From CBDATG01 sp965200145 (GTDB taxonomy: Bacteria; Chloroflexota; Dehalococcoidia; Lucifugimonadales; Lucifugimonadaceae), in assembly GCA_965200145.1 (NCBI GenBank), contig CBDATG010000001.1:1-64000 (forward strand): a stretch of 64,000 bases of DNA. Direction: 5' to 3'. The notes beneath the pieces were generated by a model, which saw nothing but the letters and a program-made list of their open reading frames with translations, searched no databases and was not told the DNA's origin. Both the position numbers and the translations under genes were made by a program. Below, piece after piece: positions 7,321-16,198 of this stretch (its first letter is position 1; the number at the start of each line of letters is the position of its first letter).

Positions 7321-9366
7321 CTACTGAGTTGCCCTCAGGTTGTTGAGGATCAGCTGGAACGTCAAGTGCCAGAACGCGCCGTTGGTGTACGGGTTGTCAT
7401 GGGTCGGCCAGTTGGTCCAGTAAGTGGTATTCATCGGGATCCGGTGGTACCACTCGATGACCTGAACGTCTGGTAGCTCTTCAAGCCAGATGTCCATCGC
7501 CTCGGTCCAGTACCCCTCAAGGGCAGCGACATCGTCAATGCCCGCCGCGGAAACCGCATCCGTGAGCTCGTTCCAACGCGGGTCCGACCAGAAGTAAGGG
7601 TTGGCCTGGTGGCCTTCACCGGCCTCGGTCGCGTCCGTGCCGTAGTAGAGGTTCATCGTGAAATACGGATCACGTACCGAACCTCCGTGACCGCGCAGGC
7701 CGCAACTGGCCTCGCCGGCCGATTGACGCGCCCAAGCGTCCGGCGGGTTGCTGTACGACGACTTGATCCCGTGGTTGTCGAGCTGGCGCGCTAGGATCGG
7801 ACCGAAGTCGTTAAAGATGCCGAAACCTAGGATGTCGCAAACGACCACATCGCCGTCTTTCTCCCAGTAACCGTCGGCATTCTTGGTATATCCAGCAGTC
7901 ATCATGCGGGCATCACCCTTCTCAGGGCTGTACTCCGTGGTGTTGTGAGTCGTTGCCAACTTGTCCTCTACCGCGTCATAGTAACGCTGCAAAGGCGCGT
8001 ACGACGGGATCGGCAATGATGAGGGTGTTCCCGCTCCATCGTATGCCACATCGATGAGCTGTTCCCTATTGATGTAGTAGGAAACCGCCCAGCGGACGTT
8101 CTTGTCGTTGTACGGAGGCTCGCTCGCGTTAAACAGCAGTCCGATGGGCCACCAGTCAACGTATCCGTATGGCGGATTGAATCCTGAGTGTGTGACGATC
8201 GCCGAGTTCCGTGCAAGAACCTCGCGAATCGTAGTCGGCCGCAGGTCAAGAGCCGCGTCTGCGTTGTTGGCGATAACCGCCTGCGCCATCTGTGTCTCAC
8301 CCGGGTTCGGCACGTACACGATCTGTAGCACCTCAGGCAGTTGTTCAACTAGGCCTTGGTCGACAGCCCACCACGAATCCCTTCGGTTGATGATCTTCTG
8401 CTCCGGGGATGTCTGTACGACTTCCCAGGGGCCTGTGGTCACCGGCAATCCCGCTGGAATGTCGAAGTTGGTGAACTCAAGCCAATCCTCGCCCTCAAAG
8501 ATGTGCTTCGGGACGATGTATAGCCCGATATCGAACTTGTAGGTCATGAAGTAGAAAAACTTCGGGCGCGGCCCTAGGAAGTTGACTTTCACAGTGTTCG
8601 CGTCGATCTCTTCAATCGATTCAACATCCTTCTGTACCTGTGCACTCCGACGGAGGCCAGAGTTGTCTTTCAAGTATTGAAGGGTGTAAGCCACATCATG
8701 CGCTCCGAAAGGCGTGCCATCGGACCAGTTAATCCCTTCGCGCAGATTGATAGTCAACTCTGTGAAGTCGTCGTTGTACTCCCAAGACTCGGCGAGCCAT
8801 GGGTAGTTCTGGTCGTTGAACGCTGAGTAAAAAGCGAGCGGCTCAAAGAGCAGACCCGGACCGTTCTGGTGGCTGGTGCCTGGGTTATAGATGTTCCAGA
8901 TGTCGTGATCGGTGTACCGCCCAGCTGCGCCGACTCCGCCAGAACCACCCCAGAGCAGAATCAGTTGCCGGTTCCGCGGGATTTCGTCCGACATCATCGC
9001 GTCGTCGGTCATCATGGCTTCGGTAGTCACCTCAACCACGACGGTCTCGACTTGTGTCACGACACGCTCGACTTCAACAGTCTCAACCTGTGTGACCACG
9101 CGTTCAACCGGTACTTCAACTTCGACGGTCTCAACCTGCGTCACGACGCGTTCGACTGGCACCTCGACTTCGACAGTCTCGATACGGGTTACCTCACGCT
9201 CAACCGGCACTTCCACCGTCTGCACGACGACGACCTCTTCGGGTGCCTGCGTGACGACGCGCTCGACCACAACGGTCTGCACTTCGGTTCCGCCGCAAGC
9301 CAAGACTGCCGCCGACGCTGCCAATGCAACGAACGCGACGGCTGTCATCAACCTGATACGCTTCAT
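7321..9366 (-). CDS. Extracellular substrate-binding lipoprotein of peptide-type ABC importer (SBP family 5)
   Basis: 681 residues. A lipoprotein signal ends at Cys24 (AVLAC). Residues 30-113 are a Val/Glu/Thr-rich repetitive stalk built on a 16-residue unit RVVTQVETVEVEVPVE. A family-5 binding domain follows, with recognisable features such as LINLREGINWSDGTPFGAHDVAYTL (split here: motif WSDGTPF then DVAYTL) and VRWAVSYYINREQL. The stalk should hold the domain away from the membrane, as in other single-membrane or Chloroflexota lipoproteins. Ribosome site GGAGGT lies 6 bases before the ATG. It delivers substrate to the permeases encoded downstream; binding specificity is unknown. Confidence 0.92.
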   Translation of the reverse strand: MKRIRLMTAVAFVALAASAAVLACGGTEVQTVVVERVVTQAPEEVVVVQTVEVPVEREVTRIETVEVEVPVERVVTQVETVEVEVPVERVVTQVETVEVERVVTQVETVVVEVTTEAMMTDDAMMSDEIPRNRQLILLWGGSGGVGAAGRYTDHDIWNIYNPGTSHQNGPGLLFEPLAFYSAFNDQNYPWLAESWEYNDDFTELTINLREGINWSDGTPFGAHDVAYTLQYLKDNSGLRRSAQVQKDVESIEEIDANTVKVNFLGPRPKFFYFMTYKFDIGLYIVPKHIFEGEDWLEFTNFDIPAGLPVTTGPWEVVQTSPEQKIINRRDSWWAVDQGLVEQLPEVLQIVYVPNPGETQMAQAVIANNADAALDLRPTTIREVLARNSAIVTHSGFNPPYGYVDWWPIGLLFNASEPPYNDKNVRWAVSYYINREQLIDVAYDGAGTPSSLPIPSYAPLQRYYDAVEDKLATTHNTTEYSPEKGDARMMTAGYTKNADGYWEKDGDVVVCDILGFGIFNDFGPILARQLDNHGIKSSYSNPPDAWARQSAGEASCGLRGHGGSVRDPYFTMNLYYGTDATEAGEGHQANPYFWSDPRWNELTDAVSAAGIDDVAALEGYWTEAMDIWLEELPDVQVIEWYHRIPMNTTYWTNWPTHDNPYTNGAFWHLTFQLILNNLRATQ
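9028..9279 (-). repeat. In-frame degenerate tandem repeats encoding Val/Glu stalk
   Basis: This part of the binding-protein gene encodes residues 30-113. Near-copies of a 48-base unit encode RVVTQVETVEVEVPVE, with shorter partial units (VETVEVE, RVVTQ) at the edges. Third-codon differences between units show that the repeats are not recent perfect duplications. Confidence 0.8.
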
Positions 9367-9437
9367 GTCCTGACCTCCATATTCTGGGTGTCTATGATTA
9401 ATCTGTTTCGAAGTTTAGAAACTAGCCGCGAAATTCT

Positions 9438-9455
9438 ATCCCTGCTTTGCGGGAT
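9438..9455. promoter_or_regulatory. Hairpin upstream of binding-protein gene
   Basis: ATCCC (9438-9442) and GGGAT (9451-9455) pair, with an inner GC/GC pair around a TTT loop. It lies about 70-90 bases before the binding-protein start, in the leader or promoter region. It may be a leader structure; no further function is visible. Confidence 0.3.
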
Positions 9456-9494
9456 TGTCAATGGCCATCGCGAAACGCGTTCCCTAGAGGGCCG

Positions 9495-9523
9495 GTAGCA
9501 ACTCGATTCGCATCCCGCTACCT
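9495..9523. terminator. Possible terminator after rnhB-yraN fusion gene
   Basis: GGTAGC (9495-9500) and GCTACC (9518-9523) form a 6-bp stem 19 bases beyond the stop of the minus-strand RNase HII-YraN gene. The loop is long (17) and no clear T-run follows, so this is a weak candidate. Confidence 0.3.
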
Positions 9524-9541
9524 TGTGAGATTGGCCACGGG

Positions 9542-10615
9542 TCAATCAATCTCCACGTTCTTTATGACTTCAATCTCCATCGGCCGCCCATTGGTACCGA
9601 GTTCAACCCCAACGAAGTCAACCCGCCATGCGTCGTATTCATGATTAGACGATGCCATGTATTGGGCTGCACAGTCCCTCACGCGTTCGGCTTTGCGTTG
9701 GGTGAAGCACTCGACTGGAGGGCAACCCATCGGATATGGGCTGTCATCGCCACTGCGTTGCCGAGTCTTGACCTCTACAAATACTGTCTGGTCGTCCTCA
9801 ACCGCGACAATGTCGATCTCGCCGGCTTGTGTCTTGTGATTGCGTTGAAGTATCGTGTAGCCCAACTCCGTCAGCCGCCGAGCTGCCATGAGCTCTCCTG
9901 TGCGACCTGTGCCTGCCGGGAGCCTGTAGATCGAGGACGCCTCGCGCACTTGCGTGCTCCGAGCACCGATAGCGGACCACTCTAGATCGGCGATGACCTG
10001 TGCCACTGGACGGAAAGACATACGGTGGATCGGGCTCGGTCCATGCTCACGCAGCGCGTGCAAGTGCCTCGCCGTGCCGTAACCCTTGTGTTGCGCGAAT
10101 CCGTACTCGGGGTATTCCAATTCGCAAGCAGTAGTCATCATCCTGTCACGAGTGACCTTAGCAACAATAGACGCCGCGGCCACGCTGTACGACTGCGAAT
10201 CGCCTTTGATTATCGAGATGTAAGGCGTTGCGATCCCAACATCGCGGACTGCGTCAACGATCACGAAGTCGGGCGCATTGCCGCTGTCAACCAACGCCCG
10301 ACGCATCGCAGACTTCGTTGCCGCCGTGATGCCCATCCCGTCAACCTCCGCCGAGTCGCAGGACCCGATACCTACCGAGTTGGCAGTGGACATGATCGCA
10401 TCGAACGCCCGCTTCCTTTGACGTTGGCTCAACACCTTCGAATCGTTGATCAGGTCTAGCAGAGCCTCCGGCGGATCATCCGGCAGAACAACGGAAGCGG
10501 CCACTAGAGGACCGGCAAGGCACCCACGACCGACCTCATCCAGTCCGGCGATTCGCCTGAATCCTGACTGTCGGATGTCGTCTTCCCATCCGAATGAGGG
10601 TCTAGTCTTGGGCAT
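9542..10615 (-). CDS. rnhB: Fused ribonuclease HII and YraN-family (UPF0102) nuclease-like protein
   Basis: 357 residues with two domains. Residues about 15-212 are RNase HII: GLDEVGRGCLAGP carries the first Asp and Glu, SKVLS follows, FVIVDAV supplies the third acidic residue and AKVTRDRMM the fourth, so the DEDD set looks complete. It cuts the RNA strand at ribonucleotides in DNA. Residues about 232-355 match YraN: TGELMAARRLTELGY, AGEIDIVAV and VFVEVKTR give the PD-(D/E)XK-like E-D-EVK pattern. In most bacteria rnhB and yraN are separate neighbours; here one frame spans both with a linker near residue 215-230. It lies 32 bases downstream of mnmA on the same strand. Confidence 0.93.
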   Translation of the reverse strand: MPKTRPSFGWEDDIRQSGFRRIAGLDEVGRGCLAGPLVAASVVLPDDPPEALLDLINDSKVLSQRQRKRAFDAIMSTANSVGIGSCDSAEVDGMGITAATKSAMRRALVDSGNAPDFVIVDAVRDVGIATPYISIIKGDSQSYSVAAASIVAKVTRDRMMTTACELEYPEYGFAQHKGYGTARHLHALREHGPSPIHRMSFRPVAQVIADLEWSAIGARSTQVREASSIYRLPAGTGRTGELMAARRLTELGYTILQRNHKTQAGEIDIVAVEDDQTVFVEVKTRQRSGDDSPYPMGCPPVECFTQRKAERVRDCAAQYMASSNHEYDAWRVDFVGVELGTNGRPMEIEVIKNVEID

Positions 10616-10647
10616 AATCGGGAAACACTACGCGAATGTGCGCAAGT

Positions 10648-11865
10648 CTAAACGCTCACCACTTCCGGGTCGGGCGCGGCGATCGCACGATACAGATCGG
10701 GTGCGGCAACGTTACTGCCGTTGTCGCCGATATGAGGATGTGGACTTGCACTGCCTTCGATGATTCCCCCCCCGAGGACTCGTTCACCTCGATAGAAGAC
10801 GATTGCTTGACCAGGCGTAACCGCTCTGACAGGTGTCGATGTCTCAACCAGCGTTCCACCAAGCGCGTCATGCAGGATGCTTACCTGCACCTCTGGCGCA
10901 CGGTATCTGATGCGTGCAGTAATGTCATCCGAGCTCAACGGCGGCGAACCCGCGACCCAGTTCACTGCGCCGACCTTCACGAACCTAGACATTAGGTCCT
11001 CAGCGTGTCCGACGACGACCGTGCCGGTTAGCGCGTTAATGGAAGTCACATAGATAGGTCGATTGCTGATGTGCGAACCCGGAATGCCCCTGCGCTGGCC
11101 CACGGTGAAGTTGTGTACTCCATCGTGATTCCCGAGAAACTTACCGCCGACATCTAAGACTTCGCCTCGGCTCGGTCTGGCCGCGCGCCGGCCAACGAAG
11201 TCTCGATACTTTCCTGACGGTATGAAGCAGATGTCTTGGGAGTCTGGCTTGTCAGCGTTCGGCAAGCCGAACTGCTCCGCTAGACTGCGCGTCTCTTCCT
11301 TCGTGTAATGCCCGATCGGAAACAGAAGATGATCAAGCAAACCCTGCGACAGATTGAATAAGGCGTAAGACTGATCCTTGGCGTGATCAATCCCCTTCTT
11401 CAAGACATGCGACCCGTCCTCTCCCGTGACGATCCGCGCGTAGTGACCCGTCGCCATCAGGTCAGCGCCCAGATAGTTGGCTCGGCGCAGCAGGAAATCG
11501 AACTTCATCCTGTCGTTACATGCCAGGCATGGGTAAGGGGTGCGACCTTGCTCATACTCCGATATGAAGTAGCCAATAACGTGCTGTTCAAACTCCCGGG
11601 CGAAGTTCATGTAGTAGTGTCGTGCACCGATGACCCTGCAGGCCGCTCGCGCGTCCTCAACATCCTCCAAGCCGCAACACGACTTGGAGAGCTTGCCAGC
11701 GTTCTCATACGGCGCGTCGTACAGCCGCATCGTCACACCGATTACTTCATAGCCGCGATCAGCCAGCAGTGCAGCCGCGACAGACGAGTCGACGCCGCCG
11801 CTCATCGCGACTACGGCTCGCTTTCTCTTATGGCGTGGAACGTTCAAACTTCGGCAACTCGGCAT
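10648..11865 (-). CDS. mnmA: tRNA-specific 2-thiouridylase MnmA
   Basis: 405 residues, somewhat longer than the usual ~360 because of both an N-terminal leader and a C-terminal tail of about 25 residues. The PP-loop AMSGGVDSSVA near residue 20 activates the tRNA with ATP. The catalytic cysteines are in CLACNDRMKF and SQDICFIPSGKY. It thiolates U34 of tRNAs for Lys, Glu and Gln using sulfur passed from a cysteine desulfurase. The start at 11865 is not supported by a strong ribosome site. The fused RNase HII gene follows closely and is probably co-transcribed. Confidence 0.95.
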   Translation of the reverse strand: MPSCRSLNVPRHKRKRAVVAMSGGVDSSVAAALLADRGYEVIGVTMRLYDAPYENAGKLSKSCCGLEDVEDARAACRVIGARHYYMNFAREFEQHVIGYFISEYEQGRTPYPCLACNDRMKFDFLLRRANYLGADLMATGHYARIVTGEDGSHVLKKGIDHAKDQSYALFNLSQGLLDHLLFPIGHYTKEETRSLAEQFGLPNADKPDSQDICFIPSGKYRDFVGRRAARPSRGEVLDVGGKFLGNHDGVHNFTVGQRRGIPGSHISNRPIYVTSINALTGTVVVGHAEDLMSRFVKVGAVNWVAGSPPLSSDDITARIRYRAPEVQVSILHDALGGTLVETSTPVRAVTPGQAIVFYRGERVLGGGIIEGSASPHPHIGDNGSNVAAPDLYRAIAAPDPEVVSV

Positions 11866-11979
11866 TCAAGGCGGTCTCGAGGTCCTACCGACCTCTATTT
11901 AACGGTAACGGCTTAGCATCCTCGCGCTCACTCGCTTGACACGGTACATAAGTTCCTGATCGCAGTTAAGCCGACAAAC

Positions 11980-11985
11980 TATAAT
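11980..11985 (+). promoter_or_regulatory. -10 element TATAAT of rsfS, near-leaderless
   Basis: A perfect TATAAT ends 9 bases before the rsfS ATG at 11995. Transcription would start about 3 bases before the ATG, giving an almost leaderless mRNA, although a GGAG (11989-11992) is also present. No good -35 hexamer is visible. Confidence 0.5.
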
Positions 11986-11994
11986 CTTGGAGTA

Positions 11995-12372
11995 ATGGCA
12001 GTTGACACCATAGATGAAGCGCGAACGTCTGCGATTGCGGACTTCGCGCGCTTGGCCGTTGATGAGGCATCCGCGGCGTTGGCGAGCGATGTCGTGTTGC
12101 TGGATATCAGCACCGTGAGCGACTTCGCGGACTACTTCGTAATAGCCACGGGCGCGACCGCGCGGCATCTGACAGAGCTGGCAGAGCGCATCGAAGCTCG
12201 AGTGAAGTCAGCAGGACTTGCGCGCAACCATCGCGAAGGCAAGGCGGCCGGCGGTTGGGTGCTCGTCGATTTCCCCGGATTCATCGTCCATCTCTTCACG
12301 GAAGAGACACGCCGTTTTTACGACTTAGAAGAACTCTGGTCTTCTGCGACAGAAGTCGTCCGGATCCAATAG
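11995..12372 (+). CDS. rsfS: Ribosomal silencing factor RsfS
   Basis: 125 residues, the usual family size. The core motifs FADYFVIATG and GWVLVDFPGFIVHLF, followed by ETRRFYDLEELW, are diagnostic. RsfS binds ribosomal protein uL14 on the large subunit and blocks subunit joining when nutrients are short. The gene stands alone between mnmA (divergent) and ndk (convergent, 11 bases away). In many genomes rsfS sits near nadD; that neighbour is not present here. Confidence 0.95.
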   Translation: MAVDTIDEARTSAIADFARLAVDEASAALASDVVLLDISTVSDFADYFVIATGATARHLTELAERIEARVKSAGLARNHREGKAAGGWVLVDFPGFIVHLFTEETRRFYDLEELWSSATEVVRIQ

Positions 12373-12383
12373 GCCGACAGTCA

Positions 12384-12842
12384 TCACTCCGTAACCCACT
12401 GGTCGAGTGCCCTCGGCCAGTCAATCAGCTCGTCTACGCTGAAAAACAGCGGGACCTCCCGCGCGGCATCCTCTTCGGTGGCCGAACCGTGCACCAAGTT
12501 GCGGCCGATCTCGATGCCGTAGTCCCCCCGGATCGTACCTGGCACAGCATCGGCGGGGTTGGTCGCGCCCATGAGTTTACGAGTGGTGGCGATTGCCCCA
12601 GGCCCCTGCAAACACAAAGCAACCACCGGAGACGAGCAGATGTATGAAACGAGCGGCTCGTAGAACGGCTTGCCCACATGTTCCGCGTAGTGCTGTGCTG
12701 CCAGTTCGCGAGATACCTGCAACATCTTCGCGCCGACGAGTTTCAGTCCAGTTCGTTCCAAGCGGTCAATGATCTTTCCCGATAAGCCGCGTTGCACTCC
12801 GTCGGGTTTAATCAGGACCAATGTTCGTTCGCTAGGCATCAC
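12384..12842 (-). CDS. ndk: Nucleoside diphosphate kinase
   Basis: About 152 residues; GTG at 12842 is directly followed by an ATG at 12839 and either could be used. The phosphate-accepting histidine lies in NLVHGSATEEDA and the N-terminal LVLIKPDGVQRGL is the family hallmark. GTIRGDYG and DAVPGT are also conserved. It balances NTP and dNTP pools in the cytoplasm. The gene is the last of a minus-strand cluster thiL-tsaE-tsaB-ndk. Confidence 0.96.
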   Translation of the reverse strand: MMPSERTLVLIKPDGVQRGLSGKIIDRLERTGLKLVGAKMLQVSRELAAQHYAEHVGKPFYEPLVSYICSSPVVALCLQGPGAIATTRKLMGATNPADAVPGTIRGDYGIEIGRNLVHGSATEEDAAREVPLFFSVDELIDWPRALDQWVTE

Positions 12843-12916
12843 TCTTCAAGCTCCATCTAGTGCGGCACCGCAGTCAGGTACTTCCCATTATCGAATCGGC
12901 GGGCTGGCAAAATCGT

Positions 12917-13591
12917 TCACGCGGCGGACCTAGGCCGCGTGATGGTCGGCTCGCGGGCGTAGATCGGGCGAATTGGCCAATGATCATCCAAGCCTTGACC
13001 AATCGTCTGTTGGGCGATTTCCAACATCGCCTCAGGGGGGCGAGGATTCGGCACCATATCGGAACTTGGTGGTCCTTCAACGAACAGCTGACCCTCACCG
13101 CAAATCGCTACCGTCCCGTCTCTTGACCGCGATGCGACATCAATGTCGGACACGATCTCAAGCCGGCTCGTCGCGTCAATGTTTTCGATCGGCAGTGAGT
13201 ACTCGGCGGCAGAGAGTTGGCGTCTTCCTATCGGAATCAACGAAACGACGGAACCGGCTGTCATGTCGCCGGTGTGCTTCGCGGAGTGGGTATACGCCTG
13301 CAAATAGTGCGTCGGAATGCCGACCATCCTGATCTGCGGCGGATTTGCGATACCCAGAGCGCACGAGACACTGACTCTGACCGCGCTGAAACCGCCCGGT
13401 CCAAGCGCGACTGCCACGCAATCCAAATCTGACATTGCGCAACCGCTTAACTCCAAGGTAGCCAGAATCTGCGGCATGAGCTCACGCCCGTGATTGTGTT
13501 CGCTCACCCACGAACGCGTCCAACTCTTCCCGCGACAACGCAAGGCGATGCCAGCGTAGCCAGTCGATGTGTCGATTGCCAAGATGTTCAT
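12917..13591 (-). CDS. tsaB: tRNA threonylcarbamoyladenosine biosynthesis protein TsaB
   Basis: 224 residues. The N-terminal ILAIDTSTGYAGIAL and the segment GPGGFSAVRVSVSCALGIA are typical of the inactive ASKHA-fold paralogue TsaB. The C-terminus ends in the PIYAREPTITRP motif of the family. TsaB forms the TsaBDE complex that installs t6A at position 37 of ANN-decoding tRNAs. tsaE lies immediately upstream on the same strand, while tsaD is not in the window. Confidence 0.93.
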   Translation of the reverse strand: MNILAIDTSTGYAGIALRCRGKSWTRSWVSEHNHGRELMPQILATLELSGCAMSDLDCVAVALGPGGFSAVRVSVSCALGIANPPQIRMVGIPTHYLQAYTHSAKHTGDMTAGSVVSLIPIGRRQLSAAEYSLPIENIDATSRLEIVSDIDVASRSRDGTVAICGEGQLFVEGPPSSDMVPNPRPPEAMLEIAQQTIGQGLDDHWPIRPIYAREPTITRPRSAA

Positions 13592-13658
13592 CAGATTATC
13601 GTCAACGCAAGTGCAAGGTCGGGAGTATTTGGGTCAAATGACTCCCACCGTCGGCTTC

Positions 13659-14141
13659 TTAGTTTGATCGCTCATTCTCGATTCTGTTCTGAATCCTAGA
13701 TAGAGTCGCTGTGGATATCTCGCCGCACGGTGTGATACGGGCTCGGCGCTCGTCGGTACCGTCGCCGATGGTCAAGTCAATCATTAGCGCGTCCGACGGA
13801 AGGGCATCGCCTCCATTCTCTGGCCATTCCACGACTAGGGCTCCGCGTGACAGGTTCTCTTCCAGGCACAGGTCACGCACCTCTTCCGTTGACAGAATGC
13901 GATATAGGTCGCAATGGAACACGGTAGGGCAACCGGGATATTCTGCAACGATGATGAAAGTGGGACTACGAGCGGACACAGAGCACCGCGCACCGCGCGC
14001 GATGCCCCTTGCGAGTGCAGTCTTGCCCGCGCCCATCTCGCCACGCAGCAAGATAGTGTCGCCGACATTGACCACCTCACCGATGATCTCACCCAGCCTT
14101 TCGGTCTCTCGGGGCGAATTCGATTTGTAAGTCAACATCAC
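13659..14141 (-). CDS. tsaE: tRNA threonylcarbamoyladenosine ATPase TsaE
   Basis: 160 residues, normal length. The Walker A motif GEMGAGKTALARGIARG lies near residue 35, and SPTFIIVAEYPG and VFHCDLYRI are family motifs around the active site. The C-terminal LVVEWPENG also fits. TsaE drives turnover of the t6A-forming complex. Its ATG overlaps the stop of thiL by 4 bases (ATGA), so the two are translationally coupled. Confidence 0.95.
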   Translation of the reverse strand: MMLTYKSNSPRETERLGEIIGEVVNVGDTILLRGEMGAGKTALARGIARGARCSVSARSPTFIIVAEYPGCPTVFHCDLYRILSTEEVRDLCLEENLSRGALVVEWPENGGDALPSDALMIDLTIGDGTDERRARITPCGEISTATLSRIQNRIENERSN

Positions 14142-15205
14142 TTACACAACTGTTCACCGGCGACCGACCAATGGTCCCACCCTGTGCTCACCAGAGAAGC
14201 GGCGATGTCTTCTGCATTCGGCCCGTGCAATCTGACTCTACCGACTGACGCGTCTCCCGCGTGGCGCGGACCGTCGCCTGTCATTTCGCCGATGACCCTC
14301 AGCAGAGGCAGGGACGATTCTGACAGTGACCTATTCACGGCAGTTACGGTCTCAAGCGGCGCGAATACCAATATCTCGTAATCCTCGCCACCAGACAGCG
14401 CGAACTCCAACGCTCGATCTGGAAATCTCTGCATCAATTGTCGCGAAGTCGGTACGCGATCCAAATCGACTTGAGCCGTCAGCCCTGACGCAATGCAAAC
14501 CTTGTCCAAGTCCCGCATGAGTCCATCGCTCACATCGGTCGCACATCTCACACCAGCATCCTTAAGGTGACCGACTAGGTCTGTGCGCGGCGTGGGTCTG
14601 TTGTGCTTTCTGACCAGGAATTGGACATCGGGTTCGGAGCCGGGATTGCGCGTCGAGATGAGTTCCAGTCCGCCGCGCGAGTCCCCAAGTTCGCCAGTGA
14701 CCGCGATTGCATACCCTGATCGGGCAGCGTTCGAGCGGAGCGCGGTGTCAGGTGTGGCTCCTGCACCAGTCATGGCAATAGTTATCGACACTCTGTCTGA
14801 AACCACGGTGTCGCCCCCAACAATGGTTCCGCCAAACGTAGACAGAGCTTCCTGCATGCCTTCATACAAGTTGGTGATGTCAGCACCTGATAGATCGCGA
14901 CGCACGGTCAATCCGACCAACACATGTTTAGGTCTCGCTCCCATCGCAGCGATATCGCTTTGATTCGTCGCGATGGATTTCCAACCCACGTCCGCCCAGC
15001 GCGTGTACTGACCGATCGTGAAATGTACGCCCTCGACCATAGTGTCCATAGTCGCTACCGACCACTCGTCGCGAACTGAAACTAACGCCGCATCGTCGCC
15101 TATGCCCAATTCCGGATGGGGCAAGTCGGGAACCGCCTCGCTTACGATATCCAACAGTTCGCCCTCGTTGCGCACCTCCTGATGGATGGAGTTTGCTGAA
15201 TTCAT
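14138..15205 (-). CDS. thiL: Thiamine-monophosphate kinase
   Basis: 355 residues. ThiL motifs are present in order: LGIGDDAALV, TMDTMVEGVHF, GWKSIATNQSDIAAMGARP, GGDTV and the C-terminal FALSGGEDYEIL. The enzyme makes thiamine diphosphate from the monophosphate using ATP. thiE, for the preceding step, is 1.2 kb away on the other strand. The ATG at 15205 follows a TAGAAT by 7 bases, so the mRNA may be leaderless. Confidence 0.95.
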   Translation of the reverse strand: MNSANSIHQEVRNEGELLDIVSEAVPDLPHPELGIGDDAALVSVRDEWSVATMDTMVEGVHFTIGQYTRWADVGWKSIATNQSDIAAMGARPKHVLVGLTVRRDLSGADITNLYEGMQEALSTFGGTIVGGDTVVSDRVSITIAMTGAGATPDTALRSNAARSGYAIAVTGELGDSRGGLELISTRNPGSEPDVQFLVRKHNRPTPRTDLVGHLKDAGVRCATDVSDGLMRDLDKVCIASGLTAQVDLDRVPTSRQLMQRFPDRALEFALSGGEDYEILVFAPLETVTAVNRSLSESSLPLLRVIGEMTGDGPRHAGDASVGRVRLHGPNAEDIAASLVSTGWDHWSVAGEQLCK

Positions 15206-15212
15206 AGCGTAG

Positions 15213-15218
15213 ATTCTA
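15213..15218 (-). promoter_or_regulatory. -10-like TAGAAT of thiL operon
   Basis: TAGAATC on the minus strand ends 7 bases before the thiL ATG, which places the likely transcription start at or next to the start codon. The same heptamer recurs upstream of several other genes in the window. Confidence 0.4.
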
Positions 15219-15279
15219 CGATTACGCGAGGATCCAAAAGCATCTCATAGGCGCCGGCTACCGGTCACCTGCAATCTCC

Positions 15280-16050
15280 ATGCTCAACACACTTCTGCTG
15301 TCAGACATACACGCCAATTTGGAGGCATTGCGCGCTGTTCTTTCTGATGCATCCAAGCGATTCGACGAGCTCGACTCGATTTTCGTCCTCGGGGACATCA
15401 TCGGATACGGCGCGTCTCCGAACGAGGTGATCGAGGAACTGACTCGGCTCTCGAACTGCCACATCGTCAAGGGGAACCACGAAGCTGCCGCGTTAGGTGA
15501 AATCCCGATTCACACCTTCAACCGGATAGCTGCTCAGGCCGCGATTTGGACCGGAAACCAGTTGACATCAGCGAGCTCTGAGATGATTCGCAAGTTGCCG
15601 CTTACGAAAACCGTCGGCGACCTCACGTTGTGCCATGGCAGCCCGCGAGACCCGCTATGGGAGTATCTGCTGACGGCTGACCATTTCGCAGAGAACCTAC
15701 AGCACTTCGATACACCAGGTTGCGCTTTCGGACATACGCACCTGCCATGTTTTGTAGGCATGAACGACGACACTCTTGACATTGAGTACGCGTCTGACGG
15801 TGTCATCCACAGCACATCTGGGTTTGCGCGTTGGTTCGTGAATCCCGGCAGCGTCGGCCAACCGCGGGACCGCGATTCCCGAGCATCGTATACCGTGATG
15901 CGTGAGATAACACCCGCGACAGACACGAGTCTGGCCATTTATGAAATTGAGTTTCGCCGCGTTACCTACGACATAGAGCGTGCCCAGCAACGCATTCTCG
16001 AGTCCGGGCTACCGCCCGAGCTCGCATTCAGGCTGTCCGTAGGGCACTGA
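15280..16050 (+). CDS. Calcineurin-like metallophosphoesterase (YfcE/MJ0936-like)
   Basis: 256 residues. The metal-binding motifs of the fold are all visible: LLSDIHANLEAL (D-x-H), VLGDIIGYG (GD), VKGNHEAA (GNHE), TLCHGSP, and FGHTHLP (GHTH), followed by NPGSVGQPRDRDSRAS. It is expected to bind two metal ions and hydrolyse a phosphodiester or phosphomonoester in the cytoplasm. The substrate is unknown. The start ATG at 15280 opens directly with the beta strand NTLLLSDIH; it diverges from thiL. Confidence 0.88.
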   Translation: MLNTLLLSDIHANLEALRAVLSDASKRFDELDSIFVLGDIIGYGASPNEVIEELTRLSNCHIVKGNHEAAALGEIPIHTFNRIAAQAAIWTGNQLTSASSEMIRKLPLTKTVGDLTLCHGSPRDPLWEYLLTADHFAENLQHFDTPGCAFGHTHLPCFVGMNDDTLDIEYASDGVIHSTSGFARWFVNPGSVGQPRDRDSRASYTVMREITPATDTSLAIYEIEFRRVTYDIERAQQRILESGLPPELAFRLSVGH

Positions 16051-16154
16051 CACCGCCAAACGATCGATCCCTTGTGGGTATCCACGATCCACCATCTGGA
16101 TTTCGTCCCACCAGTCGTCAGGTCGCTCCCTGCGCAAGCGTGATCAAACACAGG

Positions 16155-16160
16155 TAGAAT
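16155..16160 (+). promoter_or_regulatory. -10-like TAGAAT upstream of tautomerase gene
   Basis: TAGAATC lies 38 bases before the tautomerase start codon, leaving room for a leader that carries the GGAG ribosome site. No consensus -35 hexamer is seen. Confidence 0.35.
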
Positions 16161-16198
16161 CGCACAAGTCAATGAAGTTCGCTTGATTGGAGCATGAA

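Noticed and set aside
6204..7346. 380-residue open frame on the plus strand
   Set aside because: Antisense to the DppB-type permease gene; low-quality composition (Gln, Arg, His) typical of a shadow frame.
13676..13720. GATTCT/TAGAGTC motifs similar to the promoter element near the tsaE end
   Set aside because: They lie inside the tsaE coding sequence, so they were not counted as promoters.
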